This document shows positions 40,707 to 49,170 of a stretch of DNA of 51,868 nt, piece after piece. How positions within the stretch are numbered: position 1 is the first letter of the stretch; each line of letters starts with the position of its first letter. A model generated the notes under the pieces. It searched no databases, had not been told where the DNA came from, and saw only the letters and a list, made by a program, of their open reading frames with translations. A program made the position numbers and the translations under genes. Source of the DNA: Alphaproteobacteria bacterium (GTDB lineage Bacteria; Pseudomonadota; Alphaproteobacteria; Rs-D84); NCBI GenBank assembly GCA_017616785.1, contig JAFZXK010000010.1, positions 1 through 51,868 of the forward strand, written 5' to 3'.

Positions 40707-41093
40707 TCAAATATTCTTTTCCATTAAAATTGCGTCAATGCCGTCATAGTATTTCGGGCGGCGACCGTTTTCGATAAATCCACACTTTTTGTATAAATTG
40801 ATTGCCGCGGTGTTTTCCGCCGACACATCTAAAAAGATTTTTTTTATGCCGGCCTTTTTAACTTCGTGCTCTAAAAGTCCCAACATTGCCATCGCGATAC
40901 CATTGCCGCGTGCATCGGGGTGAACACCGATTGTGATAATTTCCGCCGTGTCTAAAACACTTCGCCAAACGATAAAGCCATTTTCGGATGCGACAATTTC
41001 GCAACCGGACTTTTTCAAATCCGCAAAATCGGCCGCCGTCCACGGTTTGTGCGGGAAACAAAGTTTATGCAAATCGGCAAGTTTGTTAAACAT
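40707..41093 (-). CDS. rimI: Ribosomal-protein-alanine N-acetyltransferase (RimI-type GNAT)
   Basis: A 128-residue GNAT acetyltransferase. The acetyl-CoA loop is VHPDARGNGIAMAML (RGNGIA at 62-67), and NLYKKCGFIENGRRPKYY near the end is typical of RimI, which acetylates the N-terminus of ribosomal protein S18 and sometimes other proteins. Position right after tsaB in the same operon is a common arrangement. The ATG at 41093 lies two bases after the stop of the 61-aa ORF, implying coupling. Longer in-frame starts would overlap that ORF. Confidence 0.88.
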   Translation of the reverse strand: MFNKLADLHKLCFPHKPWTAADFADLKKSGCEIVASENGFIVWRSVLDTAEIITIGVHPDARGNGIAMAMLGLLEHEVKKAGIKKIFLDVSAENTAAINLYKKCGFIENGRRPKYYDGIDAILMEKNI

Positions 41094-41095
41094 TT

Positions 41096-41281
41096 TTATC
41101 TTGATGTTCGACCGCGTCGTATTGATTCGCATACCGCGGCAACATAGCCGGCAAATATACATCTTTCAGCGACGCTGTGAAACTTATGACAATATATGTC
41201 ATACAAATATTTCTTGGCTTTCGCCGCAGATTTGCAATTTTCCAATTTAATCCTTTTAACCACTTCTTCTTTTTTCAACAT
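41096..41281 (-). CDS. Hypothetical protein between tsaB and rimI, 61 aa
   Basis: A small basic, mostly helical protein (SAAKAKKYLYDIYCHKFHS...) that I do not recognise. Its ATG overlaps the end of tsaB by seven bases and its stop lies two bases before rimI, so it fits the operon exactly, the best evidence that it is real. It has no signal peptide or membrane segment. Confidence 0.65.
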   Translation of the reverse strand: MLKKEEVVKRIKLENCKSAAKAKKYLYDIYCHKFHSVAERCIFAGYVAAVCESIRRGRTSR

Positions 41282-41826
41282 TTTTTGTCCTTTTTCGCTT
41301 CTTCGGCGTAACTTGGGCGCAGGTACATTGGTCGAACCGGTTCGACCGCGCCGCGTGCAATTTTGTCCGCAACAATCGCGGGCGCCAATTTCAAATCAAA
41401 TGGTTTGTGCCCAACGGTGCGTGGACACTTCATTTGTTCGGTTTCCACCTGTTCTATCGTCATTGTACAGGGTTCATGTTGTTGGGACGCCACAAAAAAA
41501 TCGCCGCGTCCGGAATCGATTGCAACAAATGCTTCTGGCGTCGCGCGCAGGTATAAATCAAACGCGCTTATTCCGACAACGGGGACACCAAGGCCCATTG
41601 CCAAACCCTTGGCATAGGCGATTCCCATGCGGATTCCAGTGAAACTGCCCGGGCCGGTGACAACCCCAATTGCGGTTATGTCGCGCCACGTGGCGCCACA
41701 TTCGGTCAAGAATTTTTCCGTTTCCGTGGGCAGTGCCAAAGATTGCTTTTCGACCGCCACCGTTTTATAATGGCTGTCCAAAACAAATTCTAAACCCGCC
41801 CCCGAAGTATTTATAACAAGAATCAT
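41275..41826 (-). CDS. tsaB: TsaB, tRNA threonylcarbamoyladenosine biosynthesis protein
   Basis: A 183-residue member of the TsaB (YeaZ) family, the partner that activates TsaD in making t6A37 in tRNAs reading ANN codons. Typical features are the N-terminal LVINTSGAG, the VTGPGSFTGIRMGIAYAKGLA helix, and the terminal PMYLRPSYAEE. It is somewhat shorter than E. coli TsaB (231), with the middle of the second domain reduced. It starts eight bases after the lon-like stop codon and heads the tsaB-ORF61-rimI run. Confidence 0.92.
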   Translation of the reverse strand: MILVINTSGAGLEFVLDSHYKTVAVEKQSLALPTETEKFLTECGATWRDITAIGVVTGPGSFTGIRMGIAYAKGLAMGLGVPVVGISAFDLYLRATPEAFVAIDSGRGDFFVASQQHEPCTMTIEQVETEQMKCPRTVGHKPFDLKLAPAIVADKIARGAVEPVRPMYLRPSYAEEAKKDKKC

Positions 41827-41834
41827 TTTTAACC

Positions 41835-43592
41835 CTATATGCTAACGCCGAAACCGATGCGCTTTGAAAAACCGGCGGATTGGTGCAGCGAAAGCAAGTC
41901 ATCAATTTTTTGAATTGTGAATTCCGTTGGAATATCTTCGCCATTATTTTCAAGCAGCGACCGGCGCAAAATTGCGGTGATTTCACGCTGCAATTGGCGG
42001 ACGCCCTGTTCCGCCGTATATTTGCGAATAATGTGGCGAATTGCATCGTCGTTCATTGTTATTTTGTTCGCATCCCAACCGGTATCCGCCGCCGCCCGCG
42101 CAATTAAATGTTCGCGCGCAATTTGCACCTTTTCATCTTCGCTGTATCCCGGAATTTCAATGATTTCCATACGGTCTTTTAGGGCGGACGACATATTCAA
42201 ACTGTTCGCGGTCGCGATAAACATGACGTTCGACAGGTCGAAATCAACCTCTAAATAATGGTCGCGAAACGCCCTATTCTGCTCTGGGTCCAATACTTCC
42301 AGTAACGCAGATTCCGGGTCGCCGCGCCAATCGCGTCCCATTTTATCAATTTCGTCCAACACGATAACCGGGTTATTCGATTTTGCACGCTTTAAAGCGT
42401 CCATAATGCGACCGGTTTGCGCACCGATATAGGTTTTGCGATGCCCGCGAAAATGGGCCTCGTCCGAAACGCCACCAAGTGAAATTCGATGGTATTTCCG
42501 CCCAAGTGCCGCCGCGATTGATTTGCAAAGCGATGTTTTCCCAACGCCCGGCGCACCAACAAAGCACAGAATGCTACCCTTGGTGGACCCGGTTTTTTTC
42601 ATAACCGCAATGTGTTCCAAAATGCGTTCTTTGACCGGACGCATGCCGGAATGTTCGCTATCCAATGTTCTGCGGGCAACATCTAAATCGATTTCGGATT
42701 TATCGGCCCTGTCCCATGGCATGGCAAGTAATTCTTCTAAATATGTTTTTATCAAACCGCCTTCGTTAGACATTGGCGACATATTGCGCATACGTTTCAA
42801 TTCCGTCATCGCCTTGTCCTTGACCGCCGCCGGCATTGCGGACTTTTCAATTTTTTTGCGCAAAGACGTCGTGTCTTCCATTTCGTCGTCTTCGCCCATT
42901 TCTTTTTGTATTGCGCGCATTTTTTCTTGTAAAATCGCCTCGCGCCGGCCCTGTTCCATTTGCATGCTGATGCGGCGATTTATGCTGTCTTCGACCTTGG
43001 ATGTTTCCTGAATAACCTTTATCTTTTCATACAGCATAACCATTTTATCGTACCAAAGCGGTGTTGTTAAAACGCGCACCGCGGTATCAGTATCGATTTC
43101 CATCGTCTGAATCACAGAATCCACAAACGCCGGCATTGGATAATTCTGTATCACGCCGCGCAACTTGTCGATTTTAAGTTTGCGAAAACTGGAAATGCTT
43201 TGTATCGTTTCAAAAACCTTTTCCCGCATAAGAACCGTGCGTTCGTCCGCGGCGTCATTGCCCATCGCAATGGTTTCCGTATCGGCACAGAAAACACCGT
43301 CAACAACCGATATGTTATTTAACTTTACAACATTTGTTGTACGAATAATCGAATGAATCGAACCGTCCGGCATACGCAGAATCTGAACAATATCGCCAAT
43401 TGTGCCGTATTCGTATATGTCATCGGGCGCCGTTGGATATGATGCGATGTGTTGCGGAACGATAACAACCCGCTGGGTCATGCCGGCGGCGCTTTCGATA
43501 CAAGAAATCGAAATTGGATTATCGATATAAAGTGGCACCGTCATTTCGGGGTGCACAACCAAATCGCGCGAAGGTAAAATATATTCTTTCAT
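41835..43592 (-). CDS. lon: Lon-type AAA+ protein lacking the proteolytic domain
   Basis: A 585-residue protein containing a full Lon substrate-binding N-domain (about 1-200), a coiled-coil linker (about 200-290, EQGRREAILQEKMRAIQKEMG) and a complete AAA+ module: Walker A GAPGVGKT (346-353), Walker B VIVLDEIDK (409-417), sensor 1 FIATAN (458-463) and sensor 2 GVRQLQRE (530-537). Bacterial Lon is about 780-810 residues, with a C-terminal Ser-Lys protease domain. Here the frame stops (SI*) just where that domain should begin, and tsaB starts eight bases later, so no remnant exists. An ATP-driven unfoldase or chaperone is the inference. The ATG at 43592 is chosen by family alignment; the upstream open frame crosses the promoter and terminator. 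No Shine-Dalgarno is present. Confidence 0.9.
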   Translation of the reverse strand: MKEYILPSRDLVVHPEMTVPLYIDNPISISCIESAAGMTQRVVIVPQHIASYPTAPDDIYEYGTIGDIVQILRMPDGSIHSIIRTTNVVKLNNISVVDGVFCADTETIAMGNDAADERTVLMREKVFETIQSISSFRKLKIDKLRGVIQNYPMPAFVDSVIQTMEIDTDTAVRVLTTPLWYDKMVMLYEKIKVIQETSKVEDSINRRISMQMEQGRREAILQEKMRAIQKEMGEDDEMEDTTSLRKKIEKSAMPAAVKDKAMTELKRMRNMSPMSNEGGLIKTYLEELLAMPWDRADKSEIDLDVARRTLDSEHSGMRPVKERILEHIAVMKKTGSTKGSILCFVGAPGVGKTSLCKSIAAALGRKYHRISLGGVSDEAHFRGHRKTYIGAQTGRIMDALKRAKSNNPVIVLDEIDKMGRDWRGDPESALLEVLDPEQNRAFRDHYLEVDFDLSNVMFIATANSLNMSSALKDRMEIIEIPGYSEDEKVQIAREHLIARAAADTGWDANKITMNDDAIRHIIRKYTAEQGVRQLQREITAILRRSLLENNGEDIPTEFTIQKIDDLLSLHQSAGFSKRIGFGVSI

Positions 43593-43602
43593 AGCGATAT
43601 TA

Positions 43603-43631
43603 AATATAGACCTATTTTTTCCACTTTTCAA
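43603..43631 (-). promoter_or_regulatory. lon promoter, possibly heat-shock type, leaderless
   Basis: On the minus strand CCTTGAAA with TTGAAA at 43626-43631, 17 bases, TATATT at 43603-43608, then ten bases to the ATG. The CTTGAAA wording suits sigma-32 as well as sigma-70. Confidence 0.55.
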
Positions 43632-43638
43632 GGGTAAT

Positions 43639-43660
43639 AAAAAAATCCCCGATTTGGGGA
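43639..43660 (-). terminator. Terminator of the 77-aa membrane-protein gene
   Basis: On the minus strand TCCCC-AAATC-GGGGA (43646-43660) followed by TTTTTTTATT. Confidence 0.8.
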
Positions 43661-43686
43661 CTTTTTGTATGGCGCGATGCCAAAGT

Positions 43687-43920
43687 TTAACGACGACGGG
43701 CGCCGTTGAATCCCGGTTTTTGCTGGGCAACACCACTGCGGCGGGACAAATAACGCGCAGCAATCAATATCAACCATTCAAGTGACAATGCCGCCAAGAA
43801 CATCAATTTTCCTTCGTCCATGGAAATATAGCCCAATACATATACGAACTGTGCAATAAATGAAATATACAATGCACAGAATATTCCACTAAAAAATATT
43901 TTCTTCATTTTTCCTAACAT
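43687..43920 (-). CDS. Small membrane protein, 77 aa, unknown function
   Basis: Two hydrophobic segments (about residues 8-30 and 38-56) are joined by a short acidic turn (SMDEGK) and followed by a strongly basic tail ending GARRR, so both ends are probably cytoplasmic. AAAGGTG supports the first ATG; a second in-frame ATG four codons on (MKKIFF) also has an AGGA upstream. The gene sits just downstream of the tmRNA on the same strand and ends in a terminator. I do not recognise the family. Confidence 0.65.
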   Translation of the reverse strand: MLGKMKKIFFSGIFCALYISFIAQFVYVLGYISMDEGKLMFLAALSLEWLILIAARYLSRRSGVAQQKPGFNGARRR

Positions 43921-43956
43921 TTTTTCACCTTTTTTCTTGTTTGTTTTTTACCTAAA

Positions 43957-44259
43957 GTTGCCGGGATTTCTGGTGCCAGGCACCCGGCGGGCCCCGCAAA
44001 AGCTAAAACGGACATGGTCAACAATCGCCGACCGCGTCCAAGCCATTATTAGGCAGCCATTGCAAGACGAACATTATCGTTCGCATTCATATTTTATTGG
44101 TATTTTACGACAACCATGTCGGATTCAGCCATATGCCTTTATTGCGTCTGTCGAAACTGTTACACCCCCGTATGTTTTATTGGTGGAGGTGCCGGGTACC
44201 GCCCCCGGGTCCAAAACGACTATTCCGCATCGGGTTCAGAATCATCATCACATAAGTGA
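43957..44259 (-). ncRNA. ssrA: Two-piece (circularly permuted) tmRNA
   Basis: On the minus strand the acceptor piece comes first. A 5-bp T-arm-like hairpin (CCGGG/CCCGG) is followed by CACCTCC, A and CCA (44181-44191). Eleven spacer bases later the coding piece begins at 44169 with GGGGGTG, which pairs with CACCTCC, then the tmRNA hallmark GTTTCGACAG. The tag reading frame at 44049-44084 gives Ala-Asn-Asp-Asn-Val-Arg-Leu-Ala-Met-Ala-Ala and stop, a proteolysis tag of alphaproteobacterial style. The outer ends are estimates from the promoter and from a final GCCGGG/CCCGGC helix. tmRNA rescues ribosomes stalled on broken mRNAs. A 121-codon frame on the other strand is a shadow. Confidence 0.93.
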
Positions 44260-44262
44260 TAG

Positions 44263-46027
<1,765 letters not shown>

Positions 46028-46032
46028 TTGTT

Positions 46033-46061
46033 TTGCTTTTTTGCGCAATACTTGTTATTAT
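46033..46061 (+). promoter_or_regulatory. Rubrerythrin promoter
   Basis: TTGCTT (46033-46038), 17 bases, TATTAT (46056-46061), 29 bases before the ATG, with AAGGAG between. Confidence 0.55.
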
Positions 46062-46090
46062 CGGTTCAGTTTTAACCCAAGGAGAAAAAT

Positions 46091-46717
46091 ATGTCCGTAT
46101 CATTAAAAGGAACACAAACTGAAAAAAATCTGCTGGCCGCGTTCGCCGGCGAATCCCAGGCACGCAACCGCTATTCTTTCTTTGCGTCCAAGGCCAAAGA
46201 CGAAGGATATCAGGCGATTGGTAAAATCTTTACGGAAACGGCGGAACAAGAACGCGAACACGCGTCGCGTTTGTTTAAGTTCCTGGAGGGTGGCGCAATC
46301 GAAATAACCGCTGCTTTTCCGGCGGGTAAAATTGGTACGACACTTGAAAACTTGCAAGCGGCCGCGTATGGCGAACACGAAGAAAATACACTTATGTATC
46401 CGCAATTTGCGCAAATCGCCGCCGAAGAAGGTTTTGATTCCATCGCATCGGTGTTGAAAAATATTGGATATGCGGAGCGCTATCATGAATCACGTTTTCG
46501 CGCGTTGATAGATGCAATTGAAAATGGTACATTGTTTAAGCAAGATAAGATCGTCATGTGGCGTTGCACGAATTGCGGCATGTGGCACATTGGAACCGAG
46601 GCACCGACCGTTTGTCCGGCGTGCCTGCACCCCCAGGGTTATTTCATCAGTGAAGGCACAATTTCGCGTTGCGATACAAGCGAGGGTTTCTGTGAATACG
46701 CAAAAATCGATGAATAA
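46091..46717 (+). CDS. Rubrerythrin
   Basis: A 208-residue non-heme diiron peroxidase that reduces hydrogen peroxide, typical of anaerobic or microaerobic cells. The ferritin-like four-helix domain (1-145) has the ligand-type residues Glu21 (FAGESQARNRY), Glu54/His57 (EQEREHASR), Glu95-98 (YGEHEENT) and Glu129/His132 (YAERYHESR). The C-terminal rubredoxin-like domain binds iron through Cys159, Cys162, Cys175 and Cys178 (CTNC...CPAC). It has its own promoter and AAGGAG site. Together with the one-Cys peroxiredoxin it suggests a peroxide defence suited to low oxygen. Confidence 0.95.
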   Translation: MSVSLKGTQTEKNLLAAFAGESQARNRYSFFASKAKDEGYQAIGKIFTETAEQEREHASRLFKFLEGGAIEITAAFPAGKIGTTLENLQAAAYGEHEENTLMYPQFAQIAAEEGFDSIASVLKNIGYAERYHESRFRALIDAIENGTLFKQDKIVMWRCTNCGMWHIGTEAPTVCPACLHPQGYFISEGTISRCDTSEGFCEYAKIDE

Positions 46718-46853
46718 TACACAAAAACCTTTGCTATTAAAAAGAATGTTGCCTATGGCGGAATTTGCAGAAATGATTGTGGAACAATACGCAAAAAAAG
46801 TCCGCCGATTAGCGAAGGAATTTGAGTATTTGTCAAATCAGACATCCAAGTAA
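46710..46853 (+). CDS. Small hypothetical protein, 47 aa, overlapping the rubrerythrin end
   Basis: The ATG overlaps the rubrerythrin stop region by eight bases and the frame ends exactly at a terminator. The product is helical and charged (MAEFAEMIVEQYAKKVRRLAKEFEYL). No clear Shine-Dalgarno is present, so it would depend on coupling. Unknown function; moderate confidence because of its fit between the neighbours. Confidence 0.5.
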   Translation: MNNTQKPLLLKRMLPMAEFAEMIVEQYAKKVRRLAKEFEYLSNQTSK

Positions 46854-46879
46854 AAAAGGTGCGAAATCGCACCTTTTTT
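46852..46879. terminator. Strong bidirectional terminator
   Basis: AAAAAAGGTGCG, loop AAAT, CGCACCTTTTTT. It serves the rubrerythrin operon and the converging minus-strand gene. Confidence 0.85.
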
Positions 46880-47549
46880 ACTTTTCGTTATGCCGCAATT
46901 TATCATATGTGTATCTTTTGGCATAAAGTTTCGCCTTGGCATAAACATCAGGATTTAGTTCCGCAGGTTCAAATTTATTGATAATGCTGACAGCTTTGTC
47001 GGGATTCGTTCTAAGCCCCGCATCAATAATACAGGACCGCATATCCAAATCTTTGACGGTTTCCTTATCGTTTGCGATTAATCTATCAAAAATACCGGGG
47101 TTGTATTTGACTTCGTGACGAGTCAACAAACGCAAAAGTTTCTTGTTCTGTATTTCTTTGTCAAAATCCAGTGTATATCCTGGAAACTTTAAGTATTTAT
47201 AAAATTCTGTTTGAATTGCACGAATATCCTGTTCCATGCTCTCTTTTCTTGCATCGACATTGTATGTTCCCCAATATATCATCGCTAAAAAAGCCACAAA
47301 ATATGGAACAATCAGCCATTCGGGATAATCAAGAATATTTTCCTGTTTTACTGCGACACTTGCGCCACCAACCACAGACATAACCAATGCCGGCCACCAA
47401 TCTTTTATGTTAAAAAGACCCGAACGCACCATTAAAAACGGCGGCAGCCCATTTTTGCGTTTTTCTTGACGTTCACGTTCACGACCGATAACCTTTGCGG
47501 CATATTCATCTTCACGCGCATGTTTATCATTATTTGGTGTATTTGCCAT
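46878..47549 (-). CDS. Predicted inner-membrane protein, 223 aa, unknown
   Basis: The N-terminal 40 residues are charged (EYAAKVIGRERERQEKRKNG), followed by two hydrophobic segments (about 51-67 and 78-95) and a long C-terminal cytoplasmic helical domain (ARKESMEQDIRAIQTEFYKYL...). I recognise no family. The ATG at 47549 has AAAGGG seven bases upstream; the longer frame does not. It follows the small lipoprotein gene on the same strand with about 60 bases between, so the two may share a transcript. Confidence 0.65.
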   Translation of the reverse strand: MANTPNNDKHAREDEYAAKVIGRERERQEKRKNGLPPFLMVRSGLFNIKDWWPALVMSVVGGASVAVKQENILDYPEWLIVPYFVAFLAMIYWGTYNVDARKESMEQDIRAIQTEFYKYLKFPGYTLDFDKEIQNKKLLRLLTRHEVKYNPGIFDRLIANDKETVKDLDMRSCIIDAGLRTNPDKAVSIINKFEPAELNPDVYAKAKLYAKRYTYDKLRHNEK

Positions 47550-47609
47550 ATTTTTACCCTTTTGTTTATCTTTTAGGAATTTTGTCAAAGAAATTTCGAT
47601 TGTCAAGTT

Positions 47610-48047
47610 TTATTCTTTGATTTCCAATTCATCCAAAAATCTATCAAGTTTGCGCAGGGAACTATTCTGGCACCCGCGTCCGCGCCAAGAAAGAATTTCT
47701 TCACCGGTTTTCTGATCCGCGATGGAAACATTAAAACGCCACCACCAAAATCCGTTAAAAATGCACCAATACGGCATAAAGGTTTCCGCCTGTTCACTTA
47801 CGCGAACAACATATTTGGTGTTTTTCGGAATTGTGAATTTATCAACATCAATTGATGATTCATCTTTCAAATTCCCAACATTTACGGTAAAACCACGCTC
47901 TTCAAGTTTTTCCTTGATACCGCGCGTCATAGTATTTCCACCACGCGACGCATACACCATTGAATTCGGTTCCATGGTGTTCGGTTTAAGATAAACACTG
48001 TTACAGGCGGTTAAAAACAATGCGAAAAATAAAGATAAAATTTTCAT
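47610..48047 (-). CDS. Putative small lipoprotein, 145 aa
   Basis: A signal peptide with lipobox Cys15 (LFLTAC) leads into a mature domain that starts with a beta-rich segment ([25 protein letters not shown]) and has a Trp cluster ([11 protein letters not shown]). The shape resembles small outer-membrane lipoproteins with a DUF4136- or TPM-like fold, but I cannot name it. It begins only 19 bases after the CCA of tRNA-Arg, with no terminator or clear promoter between, so it may be cotranscribed with the tRNA. The Shine-Dalgarno is weak. Confidence 0.65.
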   Translation of the reverse strand: MKILSLFFALFLTACNSVYLKPNTMEPNSMVYASRGGNTMTRGIKEKLEERGFTVNVGNLKDESSIDVDKFTIPKNTKYVVRVSEQAETFMPYWCIFNGFWWWRFNVSIADQKTGEEILSWRGRGCQNSSLRKLDRFLDELEIKE

Positions 48048-48066
48048 AATGATAATCCGTTAAAAA

Positions 48067-48143
48067 TGGCGCACCCAGCAGGATTCGAACCTGCAACCTT
48101 GTCCTTCGGAGGGACACGCCATATCCAGTTAGGCCATGGGTGC
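48067..48143 (-). tRNA. tRNA-Arg(CCG)
   Basis: On the minus strand the acceptor stem GCACCCA pairs with TGGGTGC, followed by G and an encoded CCA. The anticodon stem TGTCC/GGACA holds the loop CTCCGAA, anticodon CCG, which reads CGG. The T arm is GCAGGTTCGAATCCTGC. The D arm is normal. Confidence 0.95.
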
Positions 48144-48153
48144 ACTTGTTTTC

Positions 48154-48181
48154 ATTATATATAAAGTTAAATAAAATGCAA
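48154..48181 (-). promoter_or_regulatory. Promoter of tRNA-Arg
   Basis: On the minus strand TTGCAT (48176-48181), 16 bases, TATAAT (48154-48159), ten bases before the tRNA 5' end. Confidence 0.7.
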
Positions 48182-48207
48182 ATTTATTTCATTTTGATTT
48201 TATAACA

Positions 48208-48579
48208 TTATCCGCCGACACATCTGCTGCGGTTTGCGCGTTGATTAAATTGTTCAAGGTACGCATCAACAATGCCGCGCACAGTTTGTTCATCGTTTTC
48301 GGTTTTATACGGAACATTTATTGGGATGTTAAACCAATTCATCCAAACATCCATTTGATAAGCATCAGATATTTTAATAGATTCACAAACCGCATTATCA
48401 ACTTTCGTTCCACCCAATGGGGTGAATTCTATGTTAAACCCCTGCGCATACGGCACCGGAATATCAAACAGCCGCGGCATATGAAAGACATATTTTCCAA
48501 CCAGTTTCCCATCCGCCGAATAGTGTTTATACGGCCTGATATGACTTCTAATAATTTTACCCAACAAGTGCCCGCGCAT
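48208..48579 (-). CDS. Hypothetical protein, 123 aa
   Basis: I do not recognise this protein. It has no signal peptide or membrane segment. The middle is rich in Pro, Phe and Tyr (HMPRLFDIPVPYAQGFNIEF), and the C-terminus has a charged helix followed by a short Cys/Gly end. It is the last gene of a five-gene minus-strand cluster. Its ATG lies two bases after the upstream stop, and its AAAGGAAG site overlaps the end of the upstream gene, so coupling is likely. Confidence 0.6.
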   Translation of the reverse strand: MRGHLLGKIIRSHIRPYKHYSADGKLVGKYVFHMPRLFDIPVPYAQGFNIEFTPLGGTKVDNAVCESIKISDAYQMDVWMNWFNIPINVPYKTENDEQTVRGIVDAYLEQFNQRANRSRCVGG

Positions 48580-48581
48580 TT

Positions 48582-49154
48582 TTATCTTCCTTTGGCGTGC
48601 ATTAAACTATCGCGATAGTGTTCGACCGCCTGTTTATATTCCAAGTAATCCGCCGGGAGAGTTTTTTCATATGCTTCAACCTGTTTATTCACGCGTTGCG
48701 TTTTTTTATTCTCTACATAGCTTATTATACCTATAGCTATAATAATCGATCCCCACAACATGAAGGCAATACCGATTTGTTGTCCCGGGGTCAGATGTTT
48801 TCTATCTGTCTTTTTTCGTTCTTCGATACGCAAAAAATCAAGTGCGTTTTGTTGTCTTTCTTTTGATTTATCGGCATATTTAGAATTACACAACCTATAC
48901 AATTCTTCCAAATCCGGTCGTGACCCATAAAACTTATAAGTTTGGTAGTTTATGTTTATATTGTATTTCGTACCATTATTATAACATCTCTGAATTTGAA
49001 AATATTTTTTCCTACCAATATATACACTGTAAATACCATTATCACATAAATCTTCCACCCAGGCCTTTTTATTGCGGATAATATCCAAACATTTTTGGAT
49101 CATTGGGTCATCAGATTGTATTTCTTTTTTTTCAAAATTATCGTTATCTGTCAT
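48582..49154 (-). CDS. Hypothetical single-pass membrane protein, 190 aa
   Basis: The N-terminal 125 residues are soluble and charged with several cysteines and tyrosines (YIGRKKYFQIQRCYNNGTKYN). One transmembrane segment lies at about 127-147 (IGIAFMLWGSIIIAIGIISYV), and a coiled, charged C-terminal tail follows. The family is not recognised. AAGGAG supports the ATG at 49154. It is part of the same cluster as the flanking unknown genes, 16 bases downstream of the 378-aa gene. Confidence 0.6.
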   Translation of the reverse strand: MTDNDNFEKKEIQSDDPMIQKCLDIIRNKKAWVEDLCDNGIYSVYIGRKKYFQIQRCYNNGTKYNININYQTYKFYGSRPDLEELYRLCNSKYADKSKERQQNALDFLRIEERKKTDRKHLTPGQQIGIAFMLWGSIIIAIGIISYVENKKTQRVNKQVEAYEKTLPADYLEYKQAVEHYRDSLMHAKGR

Positions 49155-49170
49155 CTTGACTCCTTTTTTA

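Noticed and set aside
41820-41840. Frameshift or recoding that would restore the Lon protease domain
   Set aside because: The tsaB start follows the stop by eight bases and tsaB fills the DNA beyond, so no protease-domain sequence exists in any frame.
44180-44215. GC-rich passage considered as an SRP RNA or 6S RNA
   Set aside because: On the other strand it is the acceptor arm of the tmRNA, with matching acceptor stem, CCA and tag frame nearby.
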